Part shown: piece after piece, positions 34,702 to 43,726 of the stretch
Position numbering within the stretch: the first letter of the stretch is position 1
Layout: every line of letters begins with the position of its first letter
From: JAWLFI01 sp964525165
Lineage (GTDB): Bacteria > Bacteroidota > Bacteroidia > Chitinophagales > Saprospiraceae
DNA: 64,000 nucleotides
Assembly (NCBI GenBank): GCA_964525165.1
Contig: CAZGGG010000005.1
Coordinates: 19,886 to 83,885, forward strand
Reading direction: 5' to 3'
Notes under the pieces: model-generated
The model's input: only the letters and a program-made list of their open reading frames with translations
Databases searched by the model: none
What the model was told of the DNA's origin: nothing
Made by a program: the position numbers and the translations under genes

Positions 34702-36066
34702 TTATTTTAATCCTTCCGGCATCCAGAAGGTCTTAGTATTGGTAAATTCTAAGAAACCATCGTCCCCTAATTCTCGACCATATCCGGATTGCTTAAACCC
34801 TCCAAATGGCAGACGTGGATCACTGCTTACTTTCTGATTGACACTGACCGTACCATAATCCAGATTACGAATGAATTGCTCTGCTATGGTTTTACGGCCA
34901 GTCCAGACAGAAGCACCTAAACCATAAACAGTATCATTAGCCATATCCAAACATTCTTCTGCTGATTTGGCGGAAGCCATCACAGCAACAGGACCAAATA
35001 ATTCTTCTTTCCAGGCAGGGCTGTCAAAAGAAGGGTTCTCAATAAACCCAGGATGAAATAATGCTCCTTCTTGTTGGGCTTCAATATGAATCTTTTCAGC
35101 CTTGGGAGCTGATTGTGACCATTGCTCCCATAAATGATCTGCTAAATCCGGCCTTGCCATGCAAGACAAATCGTAGGTACCCTCAAGTGGATTGCCGATA
35201 CTCAATTGCTTTATTCGATCATACACAATGGTTCGTACCTTCTCGGCCACCGATTCTTGAACAATCAACCTTTTGGCTGCAATACAAGTTTGCCCCGTAT
35301 TCGTGAAACGAGCATCAATAAAGGTGTTTGCAGCTTCATCAATATTTGCATCATCTAAAATGATGAATGGATCATTACTGCCTAATTCCAAAACGATAGG
35401 AATTATTTTTTCTCCGGCTATAGCCGCAACAGCACTACCGGCACGAACCGAACCCGTTACGGCAACACCCCGCACCCAGAAATGGTCGATGACTGCAGGA
35501 ACGTCTTCCGTAACAATATTAATATTGGTGAAAACGTCCATTCCAACAGCCTCCCGAATCTGAGATTCGATCGCTTTTGCTGATCTGGGCACGTTTGGAG
35601 CATGCTTCAATAAAACCCCATTACCCACCAACAAAGAAGGGATAGCATAGCGAAAAACCTGCCAAAAGGGATAATTCCATGGCATTATACCTAATACAAT
35701 GCCTATAGGGTCTCTTCTTACACCTGCCTGATATCCATCAATAGAATTTGATGGGGCACTCAACAGCTCCTCAGCACGATCACAAAAGTGTTCTACAAGC
35801 CAAATACATTTCTCTATCTCCGCAATACTTTGTTGAATCGGTTTCCCCATTTCTTCCGTCATAATGACCGCCAAATCTTGTTTATGACTTGTCAACTTAC
35901 CGGAAATTTGACGAACAAGTGCGACCCGTTCTGAGACAGGCCTATTTTTCCAAAGCTTAAATTGTACAACGAGTTGATGAGTTAATTCTATCGCATCTTC
36001 CTTTGTATGCAAAGGGAATTCTTGATAAAACTCGTTCGTGAAAGGATTCCTTGAGGTATAAATCAT
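34702..36066 (-). CDS. Succinate-semialdehyde dehydrogenase-type aldehyde dehydrogenase
   Basis: NAD(P)-dependent aldehyde dehydrogenase of 454 residues with Glu227 in VLELGSNDPF and catalytic Cys261 in NTGQTCIAAKR. GIVLGIMPWNYPFWQVFRYA (about residues 122-141) and the overall length match the GabD2/Sad branch that oxidises succinate semialdehyde. The substrate is by subfamily resemblance. Its start overlaps the stop of the upstream lipoprotein gene as ATGA. Confidence 0.85.
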   Translation of the reverse strand: MIYTSRNPFTNEFYQEFPLHTKEDAIELTHQLVVQFKLWKNRPVSERVALVRQISGKLTSHKQDLAVIMTEEMGKPIQQSIAEIEKCIWLVEHFCDRAEELLSAPSNSIDGYQAGVRRDPIGIVLGIMPWNYPFWQVFRYAIPSLLVGNGVLLKHAPNVPRSAKAIESQIREAVGMDVFTNINIVTEDVPAVIDHFWVRGVAVTGSVRAGSAVAAIAGEKIIPIVLELGSNDPFIILDDANIDEAANTFIDARFTNTGQTCIAAKRLIVQESVAEKVRTIVYDRIKQLSIGNPLEGTYDLSCMARPDLADHLWEQWSQSAPKAEKIHIEAQQEGALFHPGFIENPSFDSPAWKEELFGPVAVMASAKSAEECLDMANDTVYGLGASVWTGRKTIAEQFIRNLDYGTVSVNQKVSSDPRLPFGGFKQSGYGRELGDDGFLEFTNTKTFWMPEGLK

Positions 36067-37424
36067 TCGGATTCTAATCTAATATTTCTAAACTGATGGT
36101 TTGTATACTTGAGTATCGTCACCATCGTATTCGTAATAGGTAACATGACTTGTCCATCAAGTGTTTGGAAATCTTCATTAGACAACCGGATAGGATACTT
36201 CAAAAAGGAATGGGAACTGTTTTTGGGAAACTGAGTAAAACTCAAGCCTCTCCTATAAAGTTGATCGGCAACAAAGCAACCATGATCGTATCCCCTTAAT
36301 CCAAAATCTCCCGGAAGCATTCCAAATTCATTCACAAATTGTGACTGGAAAGAGTGAAGATGAATACTATCAACTTCTACATTGCTTGCACTAGAAATGT
36401 ATAATTCAAATTTTTCAAAGTAATCATACAAAAGATCGTATTGTTCCCAGGTAGGCATTCCATAAATAATAAATGAGTGATCTTCGATAAGAGATAGGCG
36501 AGATAAAAGACCGTGAATAAAGCCTTTGTTCCTTTCTTCAGGTATCAATACTACTTGCGTATCCTTTTCACTAAAGTATAAGGATAAATCCAACTCTTCA
36601 GAAAATTCAGGCACCCAAACAGTATGAAACCGCTTTTCTATGCCCAAGTCTTCTAACTGCTGTACCAAACAATCCACTTGATCCTGCCCACTACTGTCTA
36701 CCAATACTGTTAATTCTTCAATAGAATAGTTTGATAGAATTTCAGAGATCAAAGCCTTACAGTGAAGAGCTCTGCCGGGACTTAGCTGAATGTAAAAAGG
36801 GCTTTGCAAAAGAGGGGCTTGAGGTAGCCAAGGCGATATATAAATCTTACCATACTCTAAAGACCAATCGGTGAGTTTATTGAGGGTTTCCTTACGGACA
36901 CCTCCGATCATGACATCAATCCTGTCATGATTTTCTAAAACATCTTGCTCCAGCAAATCACCATCCCAATCACCCGATGTATTGATGTATAACCGATAAT
37001 TAAATCCGGTTGAATCAGCATACGCCTCAAATGCCTTTCTCATACCGGCAGCATACTGAAGAAATCTTTGGTTCCAACTATTGATTAGATCTTTGGGTTC
37101 ATCATCATTTTCTTCTTCTGATTCTTCTTCAATTGATTCCACAGGCATTAAGGGTAAAAACAGAGCTACGCCATATTGATCTTTGATTTTATATAACGGT
37201 TGAAGGTCGCTTGAATCAATGGGTACAACCTCCGGTATTCTTTTCAAGCTATCGGTTATAGATTTCTCATCCTTTTGGTCCTCCTCTTTAGTCTCAACAG
37301 GAGGAGTTACCTTTTGCTCTTTTGGGGGTTCTGGCGCCTTAAGAACACTTCTAACGGGCGCCTTTTTGAAAACTCCGCAGGACCCTATTAAGATAATGAA
37401 TAAGCCAAATAATAGATACCTCAT
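36063..37424 (-). CDS. Lipoprotein with type 1 periplasmic-binding-protein fold
   Basis: The 453-residue lipoprotein starts at the ATG at 37424, 1 nt after guaA. The signal peptide ends in the lipobox LIGSC (Cys about residue 16). A Pro/Glu/Lys-rich linker (about 20-70) is followed by a two-lobed type 1 binding-protein fold. Its strands include YGVALFLPL, DVMIGGV, KIYISPWLP, LTVLVDSSG, HSFIIYGMPTW and GLRGYDHGCFVADQLYRRG. Such proteins in Bacteroidota resemble amino-acid transporter binding proteins or LpoA-like cell-wall activators. No transporter is nearby, so binding of a ligand is not shown. Confidence 0.72.
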   Translation of the reverse strand: MRYLLFGLFIILIGSCGVFKKAPVRSVLKAPEPPKEQKVTPPVETKEEDQKDEKSITDSLKRIPEVVPIDSSDLQPLYKIKDQYGVALFLPLMPVESIEEESEEENDDEPKDLINSWNQRFLQYAAGMRKAFEAYADSTGFNYRLYINTSGDWDGDLLEQDVLENHDRIDVMIGGVRKETLNKLTDWSLEYGKIYISPWLPQAPLLQSPFYIQLSPGRALHCKALISEILSNYSIEELTVLVDSSGQDQVDCLVQQLEDLGIEKRFHTVWVPEFSEELDLSLYFSEKDTQVVLIPEERNKGFIHGLLSRLSLIEDHSFIIYGMPTWEQYDLLYDYFEKFELYISSASNVEVDSIHLHSFQSQFVNEFGMLPGDFGLRGYDHGCFVADQLYRRGLSFTQFPKNSSHSFLKYPIRLSNEDFQTLDGQVMLPITNTMVTILKYTNHQFRNIRLESE

Positions 37425-37425
37425 T

Positions 37426-38961
37426 TTACTCCCATTCGATAGTTGAAGGTGGTTTGGTTGAAATGTCATACACAACACGATTAATACCTTTGACCTCATT
37501 GATAATTGTGCTGGACACATCTGCTAAAAAATCATAAGGTAATTTACTCCACTCAGCGGTCATTCCATCTTTAGAATTAACGGCTCTGAGAGCCACAACG
37601 GATTCATACGTGCGCTCATCTCCCATCACACCAACGCTCTGAACAGGTAATAAAATTGTTCCCGCCTGCCAGACTTTATCATAAAGGTCGTATTCCTTTA
37701 ACTTTTGAATGTATATATGATCTGCTTCTTGCAATAATTGAACTTTATGCTCAGAAATATCACCTAAAATTCGAATCGCCAAGCCAGGCCCCGGGAAGGG
37801 GTGTCTCTGTAAGATATGATCCGGTAATCCAATAGAAGCTCCCACTTTTCTGACCTCATCTTTAAACAACATTCTTAAAGGCTCAACAATTTTCAAGTCC
37901 ATCTTTTCCGGCAAGCCTCCTACATTGTGGTGAGATTTGATCGTTGCTGAAGGGCCATGGACTGAAATAGATTCGATAACATCAGGGTAAATAGTACCTT
38001 GCCCCAACCACTTTATACCGGTTACTGCTTTAGCTTCTTCTTCAAATACCCTTATAAATGCATTCCCAATCCTCTTCCTTTTTGTTTCCGGATCACTGAT
38101 CCCTGCAAGTTCAGAATAAAAATAGTCCGTTCTGTCTATACCTTTGATATTCAAACCTAAATGCTCATATAAATCCAGCACTTCATTAAACTCATTCTTT
38201 CTTAACAATCCGTTATTGATAAAAAAGCAATGAAGACGATCACCAATGGCTTTATGCAACAACATCGCTCCAACGGAGGAATCAACCCCTCCGGATAAAG
38301 CCATCAAAACATGATCTTCCCCTATGGTCTCCCTCAGCTCAGCAATCGTCTCATCCACAAAAACGGCAGGGGTCCAATCAGCCTTGCAGCCTGCAACCTC
38401 AAACAGGAAGTTTCCAATGATTTCAGAACCTTGTTCTGAATGAGTGACTTCCGGATGAAACTGCAATCCATAAACAGGATGTGCATGGGAGACTGATTTA
38501 TAACAAGCGATAGGTATGTTTTTGGTACCCGCCAATATTTCGTATCCCTCCGGAATCTCAAGAATAGAATCGGCATGTGACATCCAGACTTGACTATGAG
38601 GATCAATATGCTTAAATATGGGATCGTTCGTGTTTTTCACGTCTAATTCCGCCTTACCATATTCCCTTTTATTGGAAGCCTCCACTCGACCACCATTTTT
38701 ATACGCTATGAGCTGAGCGCCATAACAAATAGAGAGGACCGGTATTTTCCCTAAGTATTTATCCAGATTAAGGTCTAATGCATCCTCCCCTCGGACAGAA
38801 AAAGGGCTTCCGGAAAGAATGACTGCTTGAATACCATCTTCTAAATCAGGATTCGAATGATAGGGTACGATCTCACAATAAACATTATGTTCACGTACTC
38901 TTCTGGCAATGAGTTGGGTGTATTGCGACCCAAAATCCAGAATAAGGACTTTTTGATTCAT
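37426..38961 (-). CDS. guaA: GMP synthase (glutamine-hydrolysing)
   Basis: Converts XMP to GMP. The 511-residue enzyme has an N-terminal class I glutaminase with Cys79 in LSICYGAQLIA and His/Glu in LQFHPEVTHSEQG. The ATP-pyrophosphatase domain has the P-loop LSGGVDSSVGA (about residues 221-231). The C-terminal dimerisation domain ends in the family signature KPPSTIEWE. It is complete and of normal size. It lies 34 nt after nusB in a long minus-strand run. Confidence 0.97.
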   Translation of the reverse strand: MNQKVLILDFGSQYTQLIARRVREHNVYCEIVPYHSNPDLEDGIQAVILSGSPFSVRGEDALDLNLDKYLGKIPVLSICYGAQLIAYKNGGRVEASNKREYGKAELDVKNTNDPIFKHIDPHSQVWMSHADSILEIPEGYEILAGTKNIPIACYKSVSHAHPVYGLQFHPEVTHSEQGSEIIGNFLFEVAGCKADWTPAVFVDETIAELRETIGEDHVLMALSGGVDSSVGAMLLHKAIGDRLHCFFINNGLLRKNEFNEVLDLYEHLGLNIKGIDRTDYFYSELAGISDPETKRKRIGNAFIRVFEEEAKAVTGIKWLGQGTIYPDVIESISVHGPSATIKSHHNVGGLPEKMDLKIVEPLRMLFKDEVRKVGASIGLPDHILQRHPFPGPGLAIRILGDISEHKVQLLQEADHIYIQKLKEYDLYDKVWQAGTILLPVQSVGVMGDERTYESVVALRAVNSKDGMTAEWSKLPYDFLADVSSTIINEVKGINRVVYDISTKPPSTIEWE

Positions 38962-38995
38962 TATCGAAGAATTGAATGGAGGCCAAATATAAGGA

Positions 38996-39935
38996 TTAGT
39001 CTATCAAACCCCGCCCGGACTTATTGATTCTTCCTGCTTTTTTCAATTCATTCATCACCTTATCCAGAATACCGTTGATAAACTCTTTTGATTTATCTGT
39101 AGAATAGTTTTTGACCATTTCAACATATTCATTGATGGTCACTTTGATAGGGATACTGGGGAAGTAAAGTAATTCGGCAATGGCCATTTTCAGCGCAATG
39201 GTATCGATCAAAGCTAGACGATCCATATCCCAGTTTTCTAATACGGGTTTAATGATCTCTTCTAACTCTCCTTTTCTGGACTCTACCTTAAGAAATAACT
39301 CTTCACCAAACTCTTTTACAGTATCTGTAGGTGGGTAATGCTTATCGAAATAATCACCATCGATCGGTAATGCTTTGAGTGTTCTTTTCGCAGTTCCGAT
39401 CACCAAAGATTTATCATCAACCCAATTGGCATAAGCATCTTCCATGATTTCATTAAAGGTGTCGTGATTCTTTAAAAATCGCAACAAATCATGCAACTGA
39501 GCAATANNNNNNNNNNTTAGGTTCCCATTGCTTTTTTGTAACGTAGGGAAGATATGATTCAGTTTTGGCAAACTCTTTATACAATCTTTTGGTAAGATCC
39601 AGGTCGTAGCGTTCCTTGAAGTTCTTTTTCTTCGTATAAATCTGAAAATACTCATTCTTCCACAAGGAAGTCAAGGCAGGATTGTCATAAAGGATAGAGG
39701 AGAAATTGCGATCCTCATCAGAAGGCAGGTATTTCCCTTTTCTGTTTTCCAAATCTGCACGGGCATATGATGCTACATCTACCAATAAGTGCAGACTAAA
39801 GAGATACAAGTCAAAACTTTCCTGAACTCTCTTTTTAAACATTTTCTGAGCGGCTGCAAGTGTCAGGCTCCCATCCTGTGATGAAGCATATAACGTTTGC
39901 ATAACCTTTATTCGAATATTCCTCCTACTGAGCAT
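38996..39935 (-). CDS. nusB: Transcription antitermination factor NusB, split by an assembly gap
   Basis: Binds boxA RNA with NusE/S10 for antitermination in rRNA operons. The N-terminal part (39935-39517) begins MLSRRNIRIKVMQTLYA, the canonical NusB start. The C-terminal part (39506-38996) carries DRLALIDTIALKMAIAELLYF and IPIKVTINEYVEMVKNYS..KEFINGILDK, the NusB core. About 310 residues in total is normal for Bacteroidota, which have a long insertion. Ten N (39507-39516) interrupt it. The known bases before and after sum to a multiple of three, so the true gap must also be a multiple of three and ten is not its real length. It is not a pseudogene on this evidence. Confidence 0.93.
39507..39516. 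other. Assembly gap inside nusB
   Basis: Ten N placed within nusB. Frame arithmetic on the flanks needs a gap length divisible by three, so the run is a fixed-length placeholder. Confidence 0.97.
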
Positions 39936-39994
39936 GCGCTTTTTTCATTCAGGGATCTTTGCCAAAAGTAAGCATTATCAGTGGACCCCAACAT

Positions 39995-41404
39995 TTATTT
40001 TATATAAACATTTTTAATTTCTTCATATGAAGGAATTTGTTTCCAGTGCCATTTCTTGACTAAAACCCCATCCTTCAATAGAACCAAGCCCGGATTGGAA
40101 CGTACGATTGTTTTTAATAAAATATTATCGGCCTCATAAAAACGAGCAGGCACCTCTGCATAGTTTTTAAAGTCATACATAGCGTCAAAAGTCGACTTAC
40201 CTACCATCACATAGGTGGTATATTGATCCTCATTTGCGGAAGCGAGAATAGGGTTGATCACTTCTTTATAAATGCTCACGAAGTCGTCGTCCCATGCTGC
40301 ATTAACTTTGGTCCGCTCTTGCTCCACAATCTGATCTATTGCTTTTTCCACGCGCATCGTATCGGTATTCAAGCCAATAGTGTCCATTTTGTATAGGGTG
40401 TCTTGCTCCGTGATATAATCATAGGACACTTCCCCCTTCAGATAATAAGAAACGACCATAAAGGAATAGCCTTGCTGCTGTAAAAGATCGTTGGCAACGT
40501 CATTTCCGTCTTCGTCAAATACAACAAAATCACTCAACTTAGTACGCTCCAATTCAGGCTCAGAATATTCATATTCTATCTCGTAAGACTCCGAAGGGTA
40601 TTCTTTAAAGACCTTGAGGTATTCATTATATTCCATAGGTATGATTTTGCCACTAGACTTTTCGGTTAATGTCACGCCTTGTATGGAAACATTCGCCATG
40701 GCTTCTTCCTCTGCGCTTTTGCGCTCATATAAATTGCGTCCTTCAGTGAAAGGTCTGAAATCATAATCCGGAATATTCCATACATAATTGCTCATTCCAT
40801 AAATGGTGAACAAAAGAGTGGCGCCGATCGTAATCGCATCTCGGATACCGGAGTTAAATAATTGATGTTGCTGCCTCCAAAGAAGGATGAATAAGAAAGA
40901 TGGAATCAACAAAAACAGATCCTTCAGAAAAGAAACTCTGGGTTCCAACTTGATAAAGTCACCAAAACACCCGCAGTCGGTCACACGCATGTTATTAGCA
41001 TCATAAGCTTGCCAAGTTGAAAAATCAAAGAAATTGGCATCAGAAGGCACATAGCCTGTCAAAAAGGTAAAGCCTGTCAAAAAAGTGAAGAACACCACCA
41101 AAATCAAGAATAACCAAGACACCAACTTCCGTCTATGACCGATAATCAACATCAAACCTAAAAGCAACTCGAAAACCACCACAATAATCGAAAATGTATC
41201 AGCATACTTCGATAAGAAGGGAAATAGAGGCGCTAAAAAAGAAAGAAAGGTAGGCTCGAAGGTTAATTCAAACTGCTCAAAGTAATCTTGCATCTTGTAG
41301 GCCGTTCCTAAAGGATCTACCACTTTTACGGCTCCTGAAACGATAAAGAGTACCCCAGCAAAATTTTGAAGGAAACTCAAGCCATAATTCTTGACATTTT
41401 TCAT
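39995..41404 (-). CDS. DoxX/BT_3928-family membrane protein
   Basis: The 469-residue protein starts at the ATG at 41404; a TTG 9 nt upstream is in frame but less likely. The N-terminal segment LQNFAGVLFIVSGAVKVVDPLGTAYKMQDYF identifies the DoxX-like BT_3928 family. Four membrane helices occupy about residues 10-180 and a fifth helix is near 190-215. A soluble C-terminal region of about 250 residues follows, ending in a thioredoxin-like segment (NPGLVLLKDGVLVKKW). The DoxX part is similar to MauE-type electron-transfer membrane proteins. The role is not established; redox or folding of envelope proteins is a reasonable guess. Confidence 0.82.
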   Translation of the reverse strand: MKNVKNYGLSFLQNFAGVLFIVSGAVKVVDPLGTAYKMQDYFEQFELTFEPTFLSFLAPLFPFLSKYADTFSIIVVVFELLLGLMLIIGHRRKLVSWLFLILVVFFTFLTGFTFLTGYVPSDANFFDFSTWQAYDANNMRVTDCGCFGDFIKLEPRVSFLKDLFLLIPSFLFILLWRQQHQLFNSGIRDAITIGATLLFTIYGMSNYVWNIPDYDFRPFTEGRNLYERKSAEEEAMANVSIQGVTLTEKSSGKIIPMEYNEYLKVFKEYPSESYEIEYEYSEPELERTKLSDFVVFDEDGNDVANDLLQQQGYSFMVVSYYLKGEVSYDYITEQDTLYKMDTIGLNTDTMRVEKAIDQIVEQERTKVNAAWDDDFVSIYKEVINPILASANEDQYTTYVMVGKSTFDAMYDFKNYAEVPARFYEADNILLKTIVRSNPGLVLLKDGVLVKKWHWKQIPSYEEIKNVYIK

Positions 41405-41409
41405 TCCAT

Positions 41410-41544
41410 TCAAATTTTACTGACTAAATTTTTAAACTTCGTATTNNNNNNNNNNTTCTTGACTTTTTTCATTCCAAAGCCAAAGATCAATGTGAGTATG
41501 ATCGCGACAATAGCTACATACAATACTAATTCCCCTAAACTCAT
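41410..41544 (-). CDS. Small membrane ORF, interrupted by an assembly gap
   Basis: An ATG at 41544 overlaps the DUF1599 stop as ATGA. It opens a short frame whose visible residues form one hydrophobic helix (LVLYVAIVAIILTLIFGFG) followed by a basic tail (MKKVK). The frame enters ten N at 41446-41455. If the gap is 10 nt (or 1 mod 3), it continues to a TGA at 41410-41412, about 44 residues in all. The translational coupling and membrane helix support a real gene, but the C-terminus is not certain. The function is unknown. Confidence 0.5.
   Translation of the reverse strand: MSLGELVLYVAIVAIILTLIFGFGMKKVKXXXXNTKFKNLVSKI
41446..41455. other. Assembly gap inside the small membrane ORF
   Basis: Ten N flanked by near-identical 20-nt segments on the minus strand (GGAATGAAAAA, then A or T, then GTCAAGAA). 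One sits just before the gap in the small ORF and the other at the start of the DoxX gene, which may have confused the assembly. Confidence 0.95.
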
Positions 41545-42092
41545 ATCGATTCTTGTTTTTCTTCTAATCGGATTAGTGCAAATATCGAATAATTTATAAT
41601 ATCCATATAGTTGGCATCCAAACCTTCAGAGACCAAAGTGGCACCTTTATTATCCTCTATTTGACGAATTCTCAATAATTTTTGAAGGATTAAATCAGTC
41701 AAACTACTGACCCGCATATCTCTCCAGGCCTCTCCATAATCATGATTCTTCTTTATCATCAGTGAACGCACCTTATCTGCTTCCCGATCATAAGAATCTA
41801 TAAGCAGGTCAGCATCCATTCCCTCAAGCTTTGCAGAAGTTTCTGCCAATTGCAACAAGGCCATGATCCCATAATTGACCAATCCTATATACTCATTGAC
41901 CACCCCTTCCTCAATTTTTTGCTCTCCGTTTTCTTCAATACTTCGAATGCGCTGCGCTTTAATATACATTTGATCTGTCAGCGAGGAAGGCCTCAGGATC
42001 GTCCAGGCAGTGCCGTAATCCTGATTCTTCTTTTGAAATAGCTTTCGGCATCGCTTCAATTGTACATCGTATTGCTGTAAGGTCTTTTCCAC
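41541..42092 (-). CDS. DUF1599-domain protein with two tandem repeats of the domain
   Basis: The 183-residue cytosolic protein contains two related blocks: about residues 20-82 (KKNQDYGTAWTILRPSSLTD ... NYGIMALLQL) and about 114-178 (KKNHDYGEAWRDMRVSSLTD ... NYSIFALIRL). Each repeats a K-N-x-DYG-x-AW / R-x-SSLTD / RIR-x-IE / NY pattern, an evident internal duplication. The family is DUF1599, which has been linked computationally to nucleotide modification; this is not proved. It is the first gene of a minus-strand run that includes nusB and guaA, and is coupled by ATGA to the small membrane ORF. Confidence 0.85.
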   Translation of the reverse strand: MEKTLQQYDVQLKRCRKLFQKKNQDYGTAWTILRPSSLTDQMYIKAQRIRSIEENGEQKIEEGVVNEYIGLVNYGIMALLQLAETSAKLEGMDADLLIDSYDREADKVRSLMIKKNHDYGEAWRDMRVSSLTDLILQKLLRIRQIEDNKGATLVSEGLDANYMDIINYSIFALIRLEEKQESI

Positions 42093-42184
42093 GGGTATAA
42101 TCTTTCCTTAGCGGTAAATTTCTTCATTATTTTGCAATTCATCCATTTTGGTGCCTCCTATTTCTCAAATGAAAAGTTAATCCA

Positions 42185-43060
42185 TTGTTATTTCTGATAC
42201 TGGCCATTGTTTTCAACACCCTCATCGGTCTTGTCTTTAGATACTTCAAAGACTGGAAAATTGAGTTGTTCCCGGCCATCGTCGTCAACTATTGGGTCTG
42301 TGTCTTGATAGGCATCCTTTATTATCGGGAGGGTCTGTTTCATTCAGATATACTAGAGGCGAGTTGGTGGCCGTTTGCTTGGGGCATTGGAGCCATCTTC
42401 ATTATTGGGTTCAATTTCGTAGGGGCTGCCATTCGTTTCTTTGGGGTCACCTTCACGACGATTATGCAAAAAATAAGTTTAGTCCTTACAGCTTTGGTCG
42501 GATGGTGGTTTTTCAATGAAAGTATGTCCCTATCCAAGGCGCTGGGTATTCTTTTGGCGGCATTTGCAGTGTGGCTCCTGAATTATGGCCCTTCTGATAA
42601 GGGTGAATTAAATAAAAATCGGTTGCCCTGGTATATTTGGTTGTTGCCGGCCGCAGTCTTATTGGTCAATGCGGGTATCGACAGCATTTTCCTCACCATG
42701 AATAAAATGGGCGTGTACTCAGGAGAAGACCTGAGAGTAGTCACCTATATGTTTGCCATTGCGGCTATTTTAGGCTCTTTAAGGCTGGTATTTTTATTAG
42801 GTAGAAATGCCACCACATTCAGTTCGAGAGAACTAAAAGCTGGGCTTCTTTTAGGGGGCGTCAACTACTTCTCTATTCATTTTGTATTAGCCGCATTACA
42901 CACGGGTTGGGAAGGTAGCATCTTCTACCCTATCCTCAATACCTCTATATTAAGTTGTACCGCCCTCGCAGCATATTTCTTATTCAAAGAACAACTTAGT
43001 ATTCCGAAATGGATAGGTTTTGGCTTGGTGATCCTATCTATTTTCCTAATTTCAAGTTGA
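42185..43060 (+). CDS. EamA/DMT-superfamily transporter (TTG start)
   Basis: The 291-residue integral membrane protein has about ten helices in two similar halves, the usual two-EamA arrangement of drug/metabolite exporters. The first half contains the conserved TTIMQKISLVLTALVGWWFF segment (about residues 90-109), and the second ends with helices containing LILSIFLISS. An in-frame stop at 42170 and no ATG leave TTG at 42185 as the start. The substrate is unknown. It is directly followed by yigZ with no gap. Confidence 0.85.
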   Translation: MLFLILAIVFNTLIGLVFRYFKDWKIELFPAIVVNYWVCVLIGILYYREGLFHSDILEASWWPFAWGIGAIFIIGFNFVGAAIRFFGVTFTTIMQKISLVLTALVGWWFFNESMSLSKALGILLAAFAVWLLNYGPSDKGELNKNRLPWYIWLLPAAVLLVNAGIDSIFLTMNKMGVYSGEDLRVVTYMFAIAAILGSLRLVFLLGRNATTFSSRELKAGLLLGGVNYFSIHFVLAALHTGWEGSIFYPILNTSILSCTALAAYFLFKEQLSIPKWIGFGLVILSIFLISS

Positions 43061-43726
43061 ATGAGTGTACCCATAGTTCAATATCAAACATTAGCTTCAA
43101 ATAGCGAAGGCTTATACAAGGAGAAAGGCTCTAAGTTTATCTCCTATGCATTTCCCGTAAGGGATGAAAATGAAGTCGAAAATGCCTTAGCAAAGGTAAA
43201 AGATATACATCCCAAAGCACGACATTTTTGCTATGCCTATCGCTTGGGCGCAGATGGCAAAGCCTTTCGGCAAAATGATGACGGAGAACCTTCAGGTACC
43301 GCTGGCAAACCCATATATGGTCAATTACTCAGCTTCGATCTCACTAACTGCCTGGTCATTGTCGTAAGGTATTTTGGAGGTACGAAATTGGGAGCATCGG
43401 GACTCATAACGGCTTATAAAACAGCTGCACAAGATGCCTTGGAACAGGCAACTATTATCACCAAATCCATACAGCAATTATTTGAAATAGAAATGGACTA
43501 CGAACGCTTACCTATGATGCTGGAAGCCATAAAAAATGCAGAGGTTACGATCATTGATAAGGTCTTTCAAGCTTCCGCAAAAATAGTGATCGCCATAGGC
43601 ATAGATCAAATCCAACGAGATTGGAATCAAATCGCTACACTTTTTGTAGGACATGATGCCGATCAGAAAGAATTAATGGAAAATCACGACATCAAAATCA
43701 ATACCATGCAAAAAAGAGCGATATAA
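43061..43726 (+). CDS. yigZ: YigZ/IMPACT-family protein
   Basis: The 221-residue protein has the UPF0029 N-terminal domain. Its blocks are KGSKFISYAFPV, KARHFCYAYRLG, FRQNDDGEPSGTAGKPI (about residues 70-86) and VVRYFGGTKLGASGLITAY (about 102-120). A C-terminal ferredoxin-like domain (DUF1949) follows. Eukaryotic IMPACT regulates translation through GCN1; the bacterial role is not settled. Its TAA shares bases with the ATG of coaE (TAATG), so they are coupled. Confidence 0.92.
   Translation: MSVPIVQYQTLASNSEGLYKEKGSKFISYAFPVRDENEVENALAKVKDIHPKARHFCYAYRLGADGKAFRQNDDGEPSGTAGKPIYGQLLSFDLTNCLVIVVRYFGGTKLGASGLITAYKTAAQDALEQATIITKSIQQLFEIEMDYERLPMMLEAIKNAEVTIIDKVFQASAKIVIAIGIDQIQRDWNQIATLFVGHDADQKELMENHDIKINTMQKRAI

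Noticed and set aside
38996..39935. Two overlapping ORFs in different frames suggesting a broken nusB
   Set aside because: The frame change coincides exactly with ten N and the flanks are in frame if the gap is a multiple of three.
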